The notes beneath the pieces are model-generated. The model saw only the letters and a list, made by a program, of their open reading frames with translations. It was not told the DNA's origin and ran no database searches. The position numbers and the translations under genes were made by a program. This document shows, one piece after another, positions 7,614-16,516 of a stretch of 64,000 nucleotides of DNA (position 1 is the first letter of the stretch; each line of letters begins with the position of its first letter). Origin of the DNA: Cupriavidus yeoncheonensis (lineage in GTDB: Bacteria > Pseudomonadota > Gammaproteobacteria > Burkholderiales > Burkholderiaceae); assembly GCF_905397275.1 (NCBI RefSeq), contig NZ_CAJPUY010000006.1, forward strand, positions 62,001-126,000, written 5' to 3'.

Positions 7614-7816
7614 GTGGCCGCCTGCCTCTTTTTCAGGCAGGCGGGGCACAGGCAATGCTGGTCCGGCACGATCCTGCGCGCGGGCAGCAAGGGCTGGCTG
7701 GCGCACCAGCACCGGGGCAGGCCGGCCGCATAGCCGCACACGAAGCCCGCGCCGCATTCGCTGCAGTGTTCGACCGGGCGCAGCTGGCCGGTGAGGACGG
7801 TGGACGGATCGGTCAT
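7598..7816 (-). CDS. Cysteine-rich CWC family protein
   Basis: A 72-residue protein of the Cys-rich CWC family (Pfam Cys_rich_CWC), function unknown, presumed metal-binding. The motifs are CSECGAGFVCG, then RCWC (the CWC signature) and CLCPACLKKR near the C-terminus, giving four Cys pairs or pairs-like clusters. Its start overlaps the stop of the zinc-finger gene upstream by 4 bases (7813-7816), so it is the third gene of a sigma factor operon. Its 3' end overlaps the transporter gene. Confidence 0.82.
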   Translation of the reverse strand: MTDPSTVLTGQLRPVEHCSECGAGFVCGYAAGLPRCWCASQPLLPARRIVPDQHCLCPACLKKRQAATQAPD

Positions 7817-8064
7817 CGCCGGCTCCCCGGCGGCTCGTCATCCTCCTGGCCCATGTGGTGCATGGCCGAGCGCATCAGCCGCATCTGCGCGTCGAAGCGC
7901 GTGCAGGCCGCGCAGACCAGCAGATGGCCGCGCATGCGCACGCGCTCCGTCCAGCCGAGCGGGCGGTCCATGGCCTTCATCGTAAGGTGGTGGATCTCCT
8001 CGCAGTCGGGCAGCAGGCGGCGTGGGCGCGAGTCGGACATGGAGTCGGGCATGGGGTCGGACAT
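7813..8064 (-). CDS. Zinc-finger anti-sigma-like protein
   Basis: An 83-residue soluble protein with H47-x3-C51-x2-C54 (HLLVCAAC), the zinc-binding motif of ZAS anti-sigma factors (zf-HC2), plus CEEIHH at 21-26. It has no membrane segment. AGGA lies 6 bases before the start at 8064; in-frame Met5 and Met9 are weaker alternatives. The gene follows an ECF sigma factor gene by 18 bases, the usual order for a sigma/anti-sigma pair, so it probably binds and holds that sigma factor. The inducing signal is unknown. Confidence 0.78.
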   Translation of the reverse strand: MSDPMPDSMSDSRPRRLLPDCEEIHHLTMKAMDRPLGWTERVRMRGHLLVCAACTRFDAQMRLMRSAMHHMGQEDDEPPGSRR

Positions 8065-8082
8065 GAGTTCCTCGGGGGCAGA

Positions 8083-8673
8083 TCAGCGCGCCCTGGCGCC
8101 GGGCGGCAGCCCGAACCAGTTCAGCTCCAGGCATTCGCGCAGGCGCATGCGGGCGCGGTACAGGATGACCCATACATTGGTCGCGCTGAGCTGCAGTTCC
8201 TGACAGATTTCTTCGGTCTCCAGCTCCAGCCATTCGCGCATCATGAACACGCGCGCCGTCTTCGCCGGCAGGCGGTCGACGCAGGCCTGCAGTACCTCGA
8301 AGAACTCGCGCCGTTCCAGGGTCCGGTCGGGGTCGCCCCAGTCGGACGGCAAGTCCTGGTAGTGGCCGTTGCGGGTGAAGAGCGCGTCGAAGGCATCCTG
8401 TTCGGACTGGGGCTCGCCATCGTCGTCCGTGGTCAGGGCCAGCCGCACCTCGCGCCGGCCGCTGCGCAGCAGATCGATGATCTTGTGCTTGAGGATGCCG
8501 ATCAGGTAGGTCTTCAGCGCCGACTGGCCGGTAAAGCGCTCCGGGTGTTCCAGCACGGCCAGCAGCGTGTCGGACACCGCATCCTCGGCCAGCGCCTCGT
8601 CGCGCAGCTGCAAGCGGGCGAAGCGCAGCAAGTGAGGGCGCAGGGACTCCAGGTCGGCGGTGTCGTGAGGCAT
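8083..8673 (-). CDS. ECF-type RNA polymerase sigma factor
   Basis: A 196-residue sigma-70 family (ECF) factor. Region 2 lies in LAEDAVSDTLLAVLEHPERF (about residues 28-47) and TYLIGILKHKIIDLLR. Region 4 is the C-terminal helix-turn-helix LELETEEICQELQLSATNVW with the RARMRLRECLE recognition end. A variable acidic linker of about 45 residues sits between. The start at 8673 gives the usual length, but no clear ribosome-binding site is seen, so the start is less sure. It heads an operon with a zinc-finger partner and a CWC protein. Confidence 0.85.
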   Translation of the reverse strand: MPHDTADLESLRPHLLRFARLQLRDEALAEDAVSDTLLAVLEHPERFTGQSALKTYLIGILKHKIIDLLRSGRREVRLALTTDDDGEPQSEQDAFDALFTRNGHYQDLPSDWGDPDRTLERREFFEVLQACVDRLPAKTARVFMMREWLELETEEICQELQLSATNVWVILYRARMRLRECLELNWFGLPPGARAR

Positions 8674-8911
8674 CGGGGCGGCGGGACGGCGGGGGATCGG
8701 GAGCTGTTGCGCAAAGATGACGCCGGCGCGCCGAGCCGTGCGCCACGCGGCGCATCGGGACGGCTTATGCCGGGCCTCCGGGGCCGGCTGCCCGCGCGCC
8801 TCGCGGATTCTTGTAAAATCGGCGCCTGCCGTGGCCCTATGGTGCACTTTCGGGTGATCCCCGCGAGTTTCCCCGCCAGGACTGCGGCAGAATTGCCATC
8901 ATACCTGTTGA

Positions 8912-9850
<939 letters not shown>

Positions 9851-9907
9851 GCGGCATCCGCGGGGCGGCGCCCGATCTGGCGCGCCGCCCGCAGTCTTCT
9901 TCCCCCA

Positions 9908-10897
9908 TTGCAATTCCAACAGCTCGGCGTGCCTTCCAGTCATTCCACTTCGCGCCGCGTGCAGGCGCGCCTGCGCCGCCGGCCGGCCGGCGACCAGTCC
10001 GGCGACACGGTGTGGCTGTTCGACCTGGACAATACGCTGCACGACGCCTCGCACGCGATCTTCCCGGCGATCAACCGGCTGATGACCGCCTACGTGGCGC
10101 GCGTGCTCGGCTGCGACGATGCCACGGCAAGCCGCGTGCGCGTGGACTACTGGCAACGCTACGGGGCCACGCTGCTCGGCATGATCCGCCACCACGGCGT
10201 GGACCCGGCGGATTTCCTGCGCGCCGCGCACGAGTTTCCGGAACTGGCCGAGATGGTGCGCGTGCGGCGCGGGCTGGCCGCGCACCTGCGCCGGCTGCCG
10301 GGGCGCAAGATCATCGTCACCAACGCGCCGCAGGACTACGCGCGCGCGGTGATCGATATTGCGGGCATCAGCCATTGCTTCGAGCGCGTGGTGGCGATCG
10401 AACACATGTGGGTGCACGGGCATCTGCGCCCCAAGCCTGACCGGCGCATGCTGCGCCGCCTGCTGACGCAGACCGGCATTGCGCCGCACCGCGCGGTGCT
10501 GGTGGAAGACACGCTGTCGCACCTCAAGCGCTACGCCGGCATGGGCATCCGCACCGCCTGGGTGACGGGCTACCTGCGCACCATCGCGCCGTCGCGCCCG
10601 CACGCGGTGCCCGCGCCGGAGACGGCCGGCAGCCGCGGCGATGCCGCGGTGCGCTCGACGCTCGATGCCGAGGACCGCCGGCACGCCAGCCATGCCGCGC
10701 AGGAGCATTCGGTCACGCTGGTCGCGGCCGAATCCCAGGTGCCGCCCGCCGCCGATGGCCCGGCGCTGGCCCCGCAGGCGCAGCCCGATCACGCGCCGCG
10801 CGTGCGTGCGCGCGTGCCGAACCGGCCGGCCTATGTGGACATAAAAGTACAATCCATGCATCAACTACAACGAAGAATGCGGAGAACCGGGTCATGA
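9908..10897 (+). CDS. HAD-family pyrimidine 5'-nucleotidase-like phosphatase with long C-terminal tail
   Basis: A HAD phosphatase resembling pyrimidine 5'-nucleotidases (SDT1/YjjG type), which remove phosphate from nucleoside monophosphates. Motif I is WLFDLDNTLHD (about residues 35-45), motif II IIVTNAP, motif III around RPKPDRR and motif IV VEDTLSHL. The core ends near residue 225; about 100 further residues, rich in Ala, Pro and Arg, look disordered and are not part of the usual family length. No ATG is found: TTG 9908 or GTG 9929 are the likely starts. The stop overlaps the slmA start by 4 bases (ATGA). Confidence 0.85.
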   Translation: MQFQQLGVPSSHSTSRRVQARLRRRPAGDQSGDTVWLFDLDNTLHDASHAIFPAINRLMTAYVARVLGCDDATASRVRVDYWQRYGATLLGMIRHHGVDPADFLRAAHEFPELAEMVRVRRGLAAHLRRLPGRKIIVTNAPQDYARAVIDIAGISHCFERVVAIEHMWVHGHLRPKPDRRMLRRLLTQTGIAPHRAVLVEDTLSHLKRYAGMGIRTAWVTGYLRTIAPSRPHAVPAPETAGSRGDAAVRSTLDAEDRRHASHAAQEHSVTLVAAESQVPPAADGPALAPQAQPDHAPRVRARVPNRPAYVDIKVQSMHQLQRRMRRTGS

Positions 10898-11559
10898 CGG
10901 AAAGCAACGGAACCCCGCCCGAGGCGGTCCTGCCGGACGGGCAGGGCGAAGCGCAGGCCAGCGAGAGCGCGCCGCCGGCGCGCAAGCGCCCGCGTCCGGG
11001 CGAGCGCCGCGTCCAGATCCTGCAGACGCTGGCCGCCATGCTGGAGCATCCGCGCGGGGAAAAGATCACCACCGCCGCGCTGGCGGCGCGCCTGAGCGTA
11101 TCGGAGGCGGCGCTGTACCGTCATTTCGCCAGCAAGGCGCAGATGTTCGAAGGGCTGATCGCCTTCATCGAGCAGACCGTATTCGGCCTGATCAACCAGA
11201 TCACGACGAACGAAGAGCACGGCCTGCGCCAGGTGCAGGCCATCGTGCGCATGCTGCTGTCGTTCGCCGAGAAGAACCCCGGCATGACGCGCGTGCTGAC
11301 GGGCGAGGCGCTCGTGGGCGAGCACGAGCGCCTGCAGGAGCGCATCAACCAGATGGTCGACCGCATCGAGGCGTCGCTGCGCCAGTGCCTGAAGATCGCC
11401 GTGACGCAGGGCGCGTTCCCGGCGGACGCCGATGTCGCGCTGCGCGCCGCGCTGGTCATGGCCTATGTCCAGGGCCAGTGGCACCGCTACGCCAAGAGCG
11501 GCTTGCGCAAGTCGCCCGGCGAGCGCGCGGAAGCGCAGTTGCGCGTCCTGCTTGGGTAG
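10894..11559 (+). CDS. slmA: Nucleoid occlusion factor SlmA (TetR family)
   Basis: A 221-residue TetR-type DNA-binding protein that blocks FtsZ assembly over the nucleoid. After a disordered Pro/Arg-rich N-terminus, the HTH spans about residues 37-85 (RRVQILQTLAAMLE, then TTAALAARLSVSEAALYRHF), followed by SKAQMFEGLIAFIEQTVFGL, a segment characteristic of SlmA. Its start overlaps the end of the HAD nucleotidase gene, so the two are probably translated from one mRNA. Confidence 0.93.
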   Translation: MTESNGTPPEAVLPDGQGEAQASESAPPARKRPRPGERRVQILQTLAAMLEHPRGEKITTAALAARLSVSEAALYRHFASKAQMFEGLIAFIEQTVFGLINQITTNEEHGLRQVQAIVRMLLSFAEKNPGMTRVLTGEALVGEHERLQERINQMVDRIEASLRQCLKIAVTQGAFPADADVALRAALVMAYVQGQWHRYAKSGLRKSPGERAEAQLRVLLG

Positions 11560-11585
11560 TTCGCGTCACGCCGCGCCGTTTGCTC

Positions 11586-11591
11586 TATAAT
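11586..11591 (+). promoter_or_regulatory. -10 hexamer of the metX promoter
   Basis: A perfect TATAAT, placed so that transcription would begin about 8 bases before the riboswitch P1 helix. No good -35 hexamer is seen at 16-18 bases spacing. Confidence 0.65.
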
Positions 11592-11598
11592 TTGCCGG

Positions 11599-11709
11599 TC
11601 GCGCCGATTTGATGACTGGCTTGCGGGCGCGCGGCAGCCGGAATGTCCCCCAAGGGTCCCCATGGGTCCCGTAGTCCTCCGTCTGCGAATATAAATGCGG
11701 CTAAAGAAG
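11599..11709 (+). promoter_or_regulatory. SAM-II-type riboswitch of metX, with inserted hairpin
   Basis: The leader contains the conserved SAM-II core. P1 is formed by CGCGC (11600-11604) and GCGCG (11627-11631). The loop carries GATTTGATGA then GGCTTGCGG, and the 3' pseudoknot strand is ATAAATGCGGCTAAAGAAG (11691-11709), including the family's GCTAAA. Compared with the classic compact SAM-II aptamer, about 55 bases are inserted between P1 and the 3' strand; they can fold as GCAG-C-CGG (11634-11641) with CCG-T-CTGC (11679-11686). It should lower metX expression when S-adenosylmethionine is abundant. Assignment is by recall of the motif, not by covariance search. Confidence 0.82.
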
Positions 11710-11769
11710 TTGGGTCGGCGCCCCCCAGGCAGTATCGGGATTCACGCCGGCACGCGGAACACCGCGAAT

Positions 11770-11818
11770 GCCCGACTTGGCTGCGACGCTTTACACGCAC
11801 AGCCGGTCGGGTTTTTTT
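11770..11818 (+). terminator. Intrinsic terminator in the metX leader
   Basis: The stem CCCGAC (11771-11776) with GTCGGG (11806-11811) is extended by GGCTG (11779-11783) with CAGCC (11800-11804) and followed by seven T. It ends 27 bases before the metX start and lies downstream of the riboswitch, so SAM-dependent termination is a plausible output. Confidence 0.85.
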
Positions 11819-11845
11819 ATGCCCGCTTTGCGCGGGTCGGATTCC

Positions 11846-13018
11846 ATGACTGATGTCGCCTTGCCGCCTGCCGCGCTCACGCTGCCGAATGATTCCGTCG
11901 GCGTCGTCACGCCGCAGCGCATGCATTTCCAGGAGCCGCTGAAGCTGCGCAACGGCTCGTCGATCGCCGGCTACGACCTGATGGTCGAGACCTACGGCAC
12001 GCTCAATGCCGACCGCTCCAATGCCGTGCTGGTCTGCCACGCGCTCAACGCGTCGCACCACGTGGCCGGCGTGTACGCGCACGATCCGCGCGACGTGGGC
12101 TGGTGGGACAACATGGTGGGCCCGGGCAAGCCGCTCGATACCAACCGCTTCTTCGTCATCGGCGTGAACAACCTGGGCTCGTGCTTTGGTTCCACGGGGC
12201 CGATGAGCAGCAACCCCGCCACGGGCGAGCCCTATGGCGCGATGTTCCCCGTGGTGACGGTGGAGGACTGGGTCAACGCGCAGGCGCGCGTGGCCGACGC
12301 GTTCGGCATCACGCAGTTCGCCGCGGTGATGGGCGGCAGCCTTGGCGGCATGCAGGCGGTGGCCTGGAGCCTGATGTATCCGCAGCGCCTGCGCCACTGC
12401 ATCGTGGTCGCGTCCACGCCCAAGCTGTCCGCGCAGAACATCGCGTTCAACGAGGTGGCGCGCAGCTCCATCCTGTCGGACCCGGACTTCCACGGCGGCA
12501 ACTACTACGCGCATGGCGTGAAGCCCAAGCGCGGCCTGCGCGTGGCGCGCATGATCGGCCATATCACCTACCTGTCGGACGAGGACATGGCCGAGAAATT
12601 CGGCCGCGAGCTGAAGTCCGACGACATCCGCTTCTCGTTCGACGTCGAGTTCCAGGTCGAGAGCTACCTGCGCTACCAGGGCGACAAGTTCGCCGAGTAC
12701 TTCGACGCCAACACCTACCTGCTGATCACGCGCGCACTGGACTATTTCGACCCGGCCCTGGCCTACGGCGGCGACCTGACGCGGGCGATGGCGCAGACGC
12801 AGGCGAGCTTCCTCGTGGCGAGCTTCAGCACCGACTGGCGTTTCGCGCCGAACCGCAGCCGCGAACTGGTCAAGGCGCTGCTCGACAACAAGCGCCCGGT
12901 CTCGTACGCCGAGATCGACGCGCCGCACGGCCATGATGCCTTCCTGCTGGACGATCCGCGCTACCACAACCTGATGCGCGCCTACTACGACCGCATCGCA
13001 GAGGAGATCGGCGCATGA
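11846..13018 (+). CDS. metX: Homoserine O-acyltransferase (MetX type)
   Basis: An alpha/beta-hydrolase fold enzyme that acylates homoserine, the entry step to methionine. It has 390 residues. The nucleophile is Ser165 in MGGSLGGMQ, the acid is Asp in [10 protein letters not shown] and the base is His in [10 protein letters not shown]. Proteobacterial MetX paired with MetW commonly uses succinyl-CoA rather than acetyl-CoA, but substrate choice cannot be proven here. The start at 11846 avoids an in-frame ATG at 11820 that lies inside the terminator tail. metX is preceded by a SAM-II-like riboswitch and overlaps metW by 4 bases. Confidence 0.96.
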   Translation: MTDVALPPAALTLPNDSVGVVTPQRMHFQEPLKLRNGSSIAGYDLMVETYGTLNADRSNAVLVCHALNASHHVAGVYAHDPRDVGWWDNMVGPGKPLDTNRFFVIGVNNLGSCFGSTGPMSSNPATGEPYGAMFPVVTVEDWVNAQARVADAFGITQFAAVMGGSLGGMQAVAWSLMYPQRLRHCIVVASTPKLSAQNIAFNEVARSSILSDPDFHGGNYYAHGVKPKRGLRVARMIGHITYLSDEDMAEKFGRELKSDDIRFSFDVEFQVESYLRYQGDKFAEYFDANTYLLITRALDYFDPALAYGGDLTRAMAQTQASFLVASFSTDWRFAPNRSRELVKALLDNKRPVSYAEIDAPHGHDAFLLDDPRYHNLMRAYYDRIAEEIGA

Positions 13019-13626
13019 ACGCCCTCGCCAATCCCAATATCCTGGCGTTGCGGCCGGACTTCCGCGCGATCGCGCGCTGGGTCGAACCCAAATCCACCGT
13101 GCTCGACCTCGGCTGCGGCGACGGCAGCCTGCTGCGCGTCCTGCAGGACGAACTCGAAGTGCAGGCCTACGGCATCGAGATCCGCGATGAAGGCGTGCTG
13201 GCCTGCGCGCAGAAGGGCGTCCACGTCATCCAGCAGAACCTGGAAGGCGGCCTGGCGCTGTTCGAGGACAAGAGCTTCGATACGGTGATCCTGTCGCAGA
13301 CGCTGCAGACCATCCACAACACCGCGCAGGTGCTGCGCGACACGCTGCGTGTCGGGCGCGAGTGCATTGTCTCGTTCCCGAACTTCGGCTACTGGCCGCA
13401 CCGCCTGTCGGTCTTCCGCGGGCGCATGCCAGTGTCGGAGTCGCTGCCGTACCAGTGGTACAACACGCCGAACGTGCGCGTGCTGACCATCAGCGATTTC
13501 GAGGCGCTGGCGCCCAAGGTGGGCCTGCGCGTGCTCGACCGCGTGGTCATGCACGAAGGCATCACCGTGAACTGGGGCCGGAACTGGCGCGGCAGCCTGG
13601 CCGTGTACCGCGTCTGCTCGACCTGA
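13015..13626 (+). CDS. metW: Methionine biosynthesis protein MetW
   Basis: A 203-residue SAM-dependent methyltransferase-fold protein always found with MetX in this group and required for, or stimulating, homoserine acylation. The glycine-rich SAM-binding motif [12 protein letters not shown] is at about residues 27-38. The family signatures QTIHN and FPNFGYW follow. Its ATG overlaps the metX stop (ATGA at 13015-13018), so the two proteins are made together, and it should share the riboswitch control of metX. Confidence 0.95.
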   Translation: MNALANPNILALRPDFRAIARWVEPKSTVLDLGCGDGSLLRVLQDELEVQAYGIEIRDEGVLACAQKGVHVIQQNLEGGLALFEDKSFDTVILSQTLQTIHNTAQVLRDTLRVGRECIVSFPNFGYWPHRLSVFRGRMPVSESLPYQWYNTPNVRVLTISDFEALAPKVGLRVLDRVVMHEGITVNWGRNWRGSLAVYRVCST

Positions 13627-13653
13627 CCGGACTGGCCGGACTGACCGGACTGA
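13627..13653 (+). repeat. Three tandem 9-bp repeats after metW
   Basis: CCGGACTGG, CCGGACTGA and CCGGACTGA follow each other directly after the metW stop and end 3 bases before the convergent LysR gene. No function is evident. Confidence 0.85.
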
Positions 13654-13655
13654 CG

Positions 13656-14570
13656 TCAAGGGGCTGACGCCGTGTCGACCAGGTGGTCGACGAAGGCCCG
13701 TACCTTGGGCGGAACATGCCGCGTGGGGGTGTACACCGCACAGGCGGTGCCAACGTAGGGCTCCAGGATGTCCCAATCATCGAGCACCGTGACGAGCCGC
13801 CCCGCCGCCAGGCCGTCCGCGGCGGAGAAGTCGGGCACCAGCCCGATGCCCGCGTCGCGTTCGACCATGGCCACGATCGCTACGCTGTTGTTGAGCGTGA
13901 AGCGCGGCGGGATGCGCACCGTGACGCTATCGCGATCGCCCGCGCCCCTGTGCCGCAGCGACCAGCGCTCGCCGAACGCGCCATAGCCCAGATAGAGGCA
14001 GCGCGCGTGCGGCAGTTCTTCCGGCCGCGCCGGAGCCCCGTGCTCGCGCACCCACGCCGGTGACGCCACCAGGCGGTAGCGCACGTCGCGCAACGGCCGC
14101 GCCACCAGGCCAGGCGGCAGCTCGCGCGCGATGCGGATCGCCACATCCAGCCCTTCTTCCACCAGGTCGACCATGCGGTCGGCCAGCGTCAGCTGCAACT
14201 CCAGCGCCGGGTAGCGCGCCAGCAGGGCCGGCAGGCGCGGCGCCAGCCAGGTCTGTCCGAACACGACCGGGGCGCTGACTCGCAATACGCCGTGCGGTTC
14301 ACCGGCATGGTCGGTGCCGAGCGCGGAAACCTCGCGCGCGGCTGCCGTCATGCGCGCGCAGGCCGCATAGACGGCGTGGCCGAGTTCGGTCAGTGCAAAG
14401 GCCCGTGTTGTGCGCTGCAGCAAACTGGCGCCGAGCGTGGCCTCCAGCCGCGAGACATGGCGGCTGACGGCCGACGGCGTCATGCCCAGGTCCTGCGCGG
14501 CGGCGGAAAAGCTGCCACATTCCACCACGCGCGCAAACACCGCCATCGCATTCAGTGAGGCAGCCTGCAT
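13656..14570 (-). CDS. LysR-family transcriptional regulator
   Basis: A 304-residue LysR regulator of the CrgA/AaeR-like type. The HTH is at about residues 3-62 (FARVVECGSFSAAAQDLGMT, PSAVSRHVSRLEATLG) and is followed by a periplasmic-binding-protein-like sensor domain. It is divergent from an EamA transporter gene 111 bases away. A TGAC-N5-GTCA site 19 bases upstream of its start suggests that it controls that transporter and itself. The effector is unknown. Confidence 0.92.
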   Translation of the reverse strand: MQAASLNAMAVFARVVECGSFSAAAQDLGMTPSAVSRHVSRLEATLGASLLQRTTRAFALTELGHAVYAACARMTAAAREVSALGTDHAGEPHGVLRVSAPVVFGQTWLAPRLPALLARYPALELQLTLADRMVDLVEEGLDVAIRIARELPPGLVARPLRDVRYRLVASPAWVREHGAPARPEELPHARCLYLGYGAFGERWSLRHRGAGDRDSVTVRIPPRFTLNNSVAIVAMVERDAGIGLVPDFSAADGLAAGRLVTVLDDWDILEPYVGTACAVYTPTRHVPPKVRAFVDHLVDTASAP

Positions 14571-14588
14571 GGCGGGCTCCGCTTTTTG

Positions 14589-14601
14589 TGACGTGAAGTC
14601 A
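14589..14601. promoter_or_regulatory. Candidate LysR-type operator
   Basis: TGACGTGAAGTCA is a TGAC-N5-GTCA inverted repeat that fits T-N11-A. It lies in the divergent region between the LysR gene and the EamA transporter gene. Confidence 0.4.
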
Positions 14602-14681
14602 AATACTAATTGAGTTCCGGCTGGATTGTTGACTGCATGGCATGGTGGAACAATGCCGTCACGGATTCACCGGAGCATTTC

Positions 14682-15569
14682 ATGACCTCTCAACAAGCGG
14701 GCGCCGGCGGTACCTGGCGCATGGTCGCCGCCATGGCGCTGTCGGGCACCATCGGCTGGTTCGTGGTCACCAGTGGCCAGCCAACCCTCGACGTGGTGTT
14801 CTTCCGCTGCGTGTTCGGCGGCGCGTCGCTGCTTGGCGTGCTGACGCTGCAGCGTGGCTGGGTGCGGCTCGACCGGGCGCGCATGGGCTGGCTGGCGCTC
14901 GGCGGCGTGACGCTGATTCTCAACTGGCTGTGCCTGTTCTCGGCTTATGCCTACAGCGGGATCTCGATCGCCACCGTGGTCTATCACACCCAGCCGTTCT
15001 TCCTGCTGGTCCTGACAGCCCTGTTCCAGCGCGAGCCGTTCCCGTTCGCCCGGCTGCCGTGGCTGTTGCTGGCATTCGCGGGCGTGATGCTGATCACCGG
15101 CCTTGAACACGGGGCGCAGGGCATCTCGATGCTGGCCGGGATCGGGCTGGCCATGCTGGCGGCGTTGCTGTACGCCATCACCACGCTGGCCACGCGGCGG
15201 CTGAAGGGCATTCCGCCCGGGCAGATCGCCGGACTGCAGATGGTGATCGGCGTGCTGATGCTGGCGCCCCTGGCGCACCCGGCCGTGGCCAGCTTCGACG
15301 GGCGCGCCTGGGCGGCGCTGCTGGCGCTTGGCCTGGTGCATACCGGGTTCATGTACACGCTGCTCTATGGCGCCTTCCAGCGACTGAACGTGGTGTCGAT
15401 CGCGACGCTGTCGTTCATTTACCCGCTGGTCGCCATTGTCATCGACGTGGCGGTCTTTCACGTCGTGCTGGGGCCGCTGCAGCTCGCCGGCATGGGGCTG
15501 GTCCTGCTCGGCGTGATCGCCAACCAGCTTGGCTGGACCGTGCCGCTGCGGATCCGCGCCAGGAGCTGA
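14682..15569 (+). CDS. EamA-family (DMT) transporter
   Basis: A 295-residue inner-membrane transporter of the drug/metabolite transporter superfamily with two EamA repeats (about residues 15-140 and 155-290) and about ten hydrophobic segments. The substrate is unknown; relatives export amino acids or other metabolites. The start at 14682 is supported by GGAG at 14672-14675, although the frame is open from 14610. It is divergent from a LysR regulator gene that probably controls it. Confidence 0.9.
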   Translation: MTSQQAGAGGTWRMVAAMALSGTIGWFVVTSGQPTLDVVFFRCVFGGASLLGVLTLQRGWVRLDRARMGWLALGGVTLILNWLCLFSAYAYSGISIATVVYHTQPFFLLVLTALFQREPFPFARLPWLLLAFAGVMLITGLEHGAQGISMLAGIGLAMLAALLYAITTLATRRLKGIPPGQIAGLQMVIGVLMLAPLAHPAVASFDGRAWAALLALGLVHTGFMYTLLYGAFQRLNVVSIATLSFIYPLVAIVIDVAVFHVVLGPLQLAGMGLVLLGVIANQLGWTVPLRIRARS

Positions 15570-15643
15570 CGGCGGATTGGCGTTGACGCGGACCCTGACT
15601 ACGGTTAGTGTAGGCAGGATATCGAACGACCGTGCTATTTGCC

Positions 15644-16495
15644 ATGACCCTCGCGCCCCAGACCGTTACCGCCGCTGCCGCTGGCACGCTGCTTCATCCC
15701 TTTGACGACGCGCTCGTGCTCGAGCCAGCCGGCGAGCATCGCTTCCTGGGCCGCACCACGCCGGCCTACTGGAACATGATCGGGCCATTCGGCGGCATTA
15801 CGGCGGCCACGTTGTTGCAGGCCGCCCTGCAGCATCCCGAGCGCCTGGGCGATCCGCTCGCGCTGACGGTCAACTTCGCGGGGCCGATTGCCGAAGGGCC
15901 GTTCGAGATCGAGGCGCGACCCACCCGCACCAACCGCTCGACCCAGCACTGGCAGATCGAGCTGCGCCAGCGCGATGCGGTGGCCACCACGGCCACCGCG
16001 GTGTTCTCGCTGCGGCGCGAGACATGGTCGTGCGGGGAGGCGGTGCGGCCCGAGGCTCCCGCGGCGGACGAAGTCCCGGCCATGGCCGGATTTGCGCCGG
16101 TGCGCTGGCTCAAGTCCTATGACATGCGCCCGTTCCGCGGCGCCAGGCCGACCACGGAGCCGGGCACGGAACACCCGGACAGCCTGACGCAGTTCTGGCT
16201 GCGCGACGAGCCGGCGCGCACGCCGGACTTTCCGGCCATGGCCGCATGGTGCGACAGCTTCTACCCGCGCATCTTCCTCAAGCGTGCCGGTTTCGTGCCG
16301 GCTGGCACGGTGTCGCTGACCACGTATTTCCACGCCGATGCGGCCACGCTGGCCGCGCTGGGCGACAGCCACGTGCTGTGCAGCGCGCAGGCCCAGGTGT
16401 TCCGCCAGGGTTTTTTCGACCAGAGCGCGCAGGTCTGGAGCGCGGGCGGCGAACTGCTCGCCACGTCGCACCAGATCGTGTACTACAAGGAGTAA
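15644..16495 (+). CDS. Acyl-CoA thioesterase family protein (double hot-dog)
   Basis: A 283-residue protein resembling TesB-like/4HBT_3 acyl-CoA thioesterases, which hydrolyse acyl-CoA. The first hot-dog half contains YWNMIGPFGGITAATLLQAA (about residues 45-64) and LTVNFAGPI; the second holds RAGFVPAGTVSLTTYFH and ends QVWSAGGELLATSHQI, the usual last strand. A GTG at 15632 is an alternative start; neither start has a clear ribosome-binding site. It is convergent with the permease gene that follows. Confidence 0.8.
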   Translation: MTLAPQTVTAAAAGTLLHPFDDALVLEPAGEHRFLGRTTPAYWNMIGPFGGITAATLLQAALQHPERLGDPLALTVNFAGPIAEGPFEIEARPTRTNRSTQHWQIELRQRDAVATTATAVFSLRRETWSCGEAVRPEAPAADEVPAMAGFAPVRWLKSYDMRPFRGARPTTEPGTEHPDSLTQFWLRDEPARTPDFPAMAAWCDSFYPRIFLKRAGFVPAGTVSLTTYFHADAATLAALGDSHVLCSAQAQVFRQGFFDQSAQVWSAGGELLATSHQIVYYKE

Positions 16496-16516
16496 GGCAG
16501 GTCCGGGGACCGTGGC

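Noticed and set aside
11820..11845. Earlier ATG (11820) as metX start
   Set aside because: It lies within the tail of the leader terminator and would add residues not usual at the MetX N-terminus; 11846 fits better.
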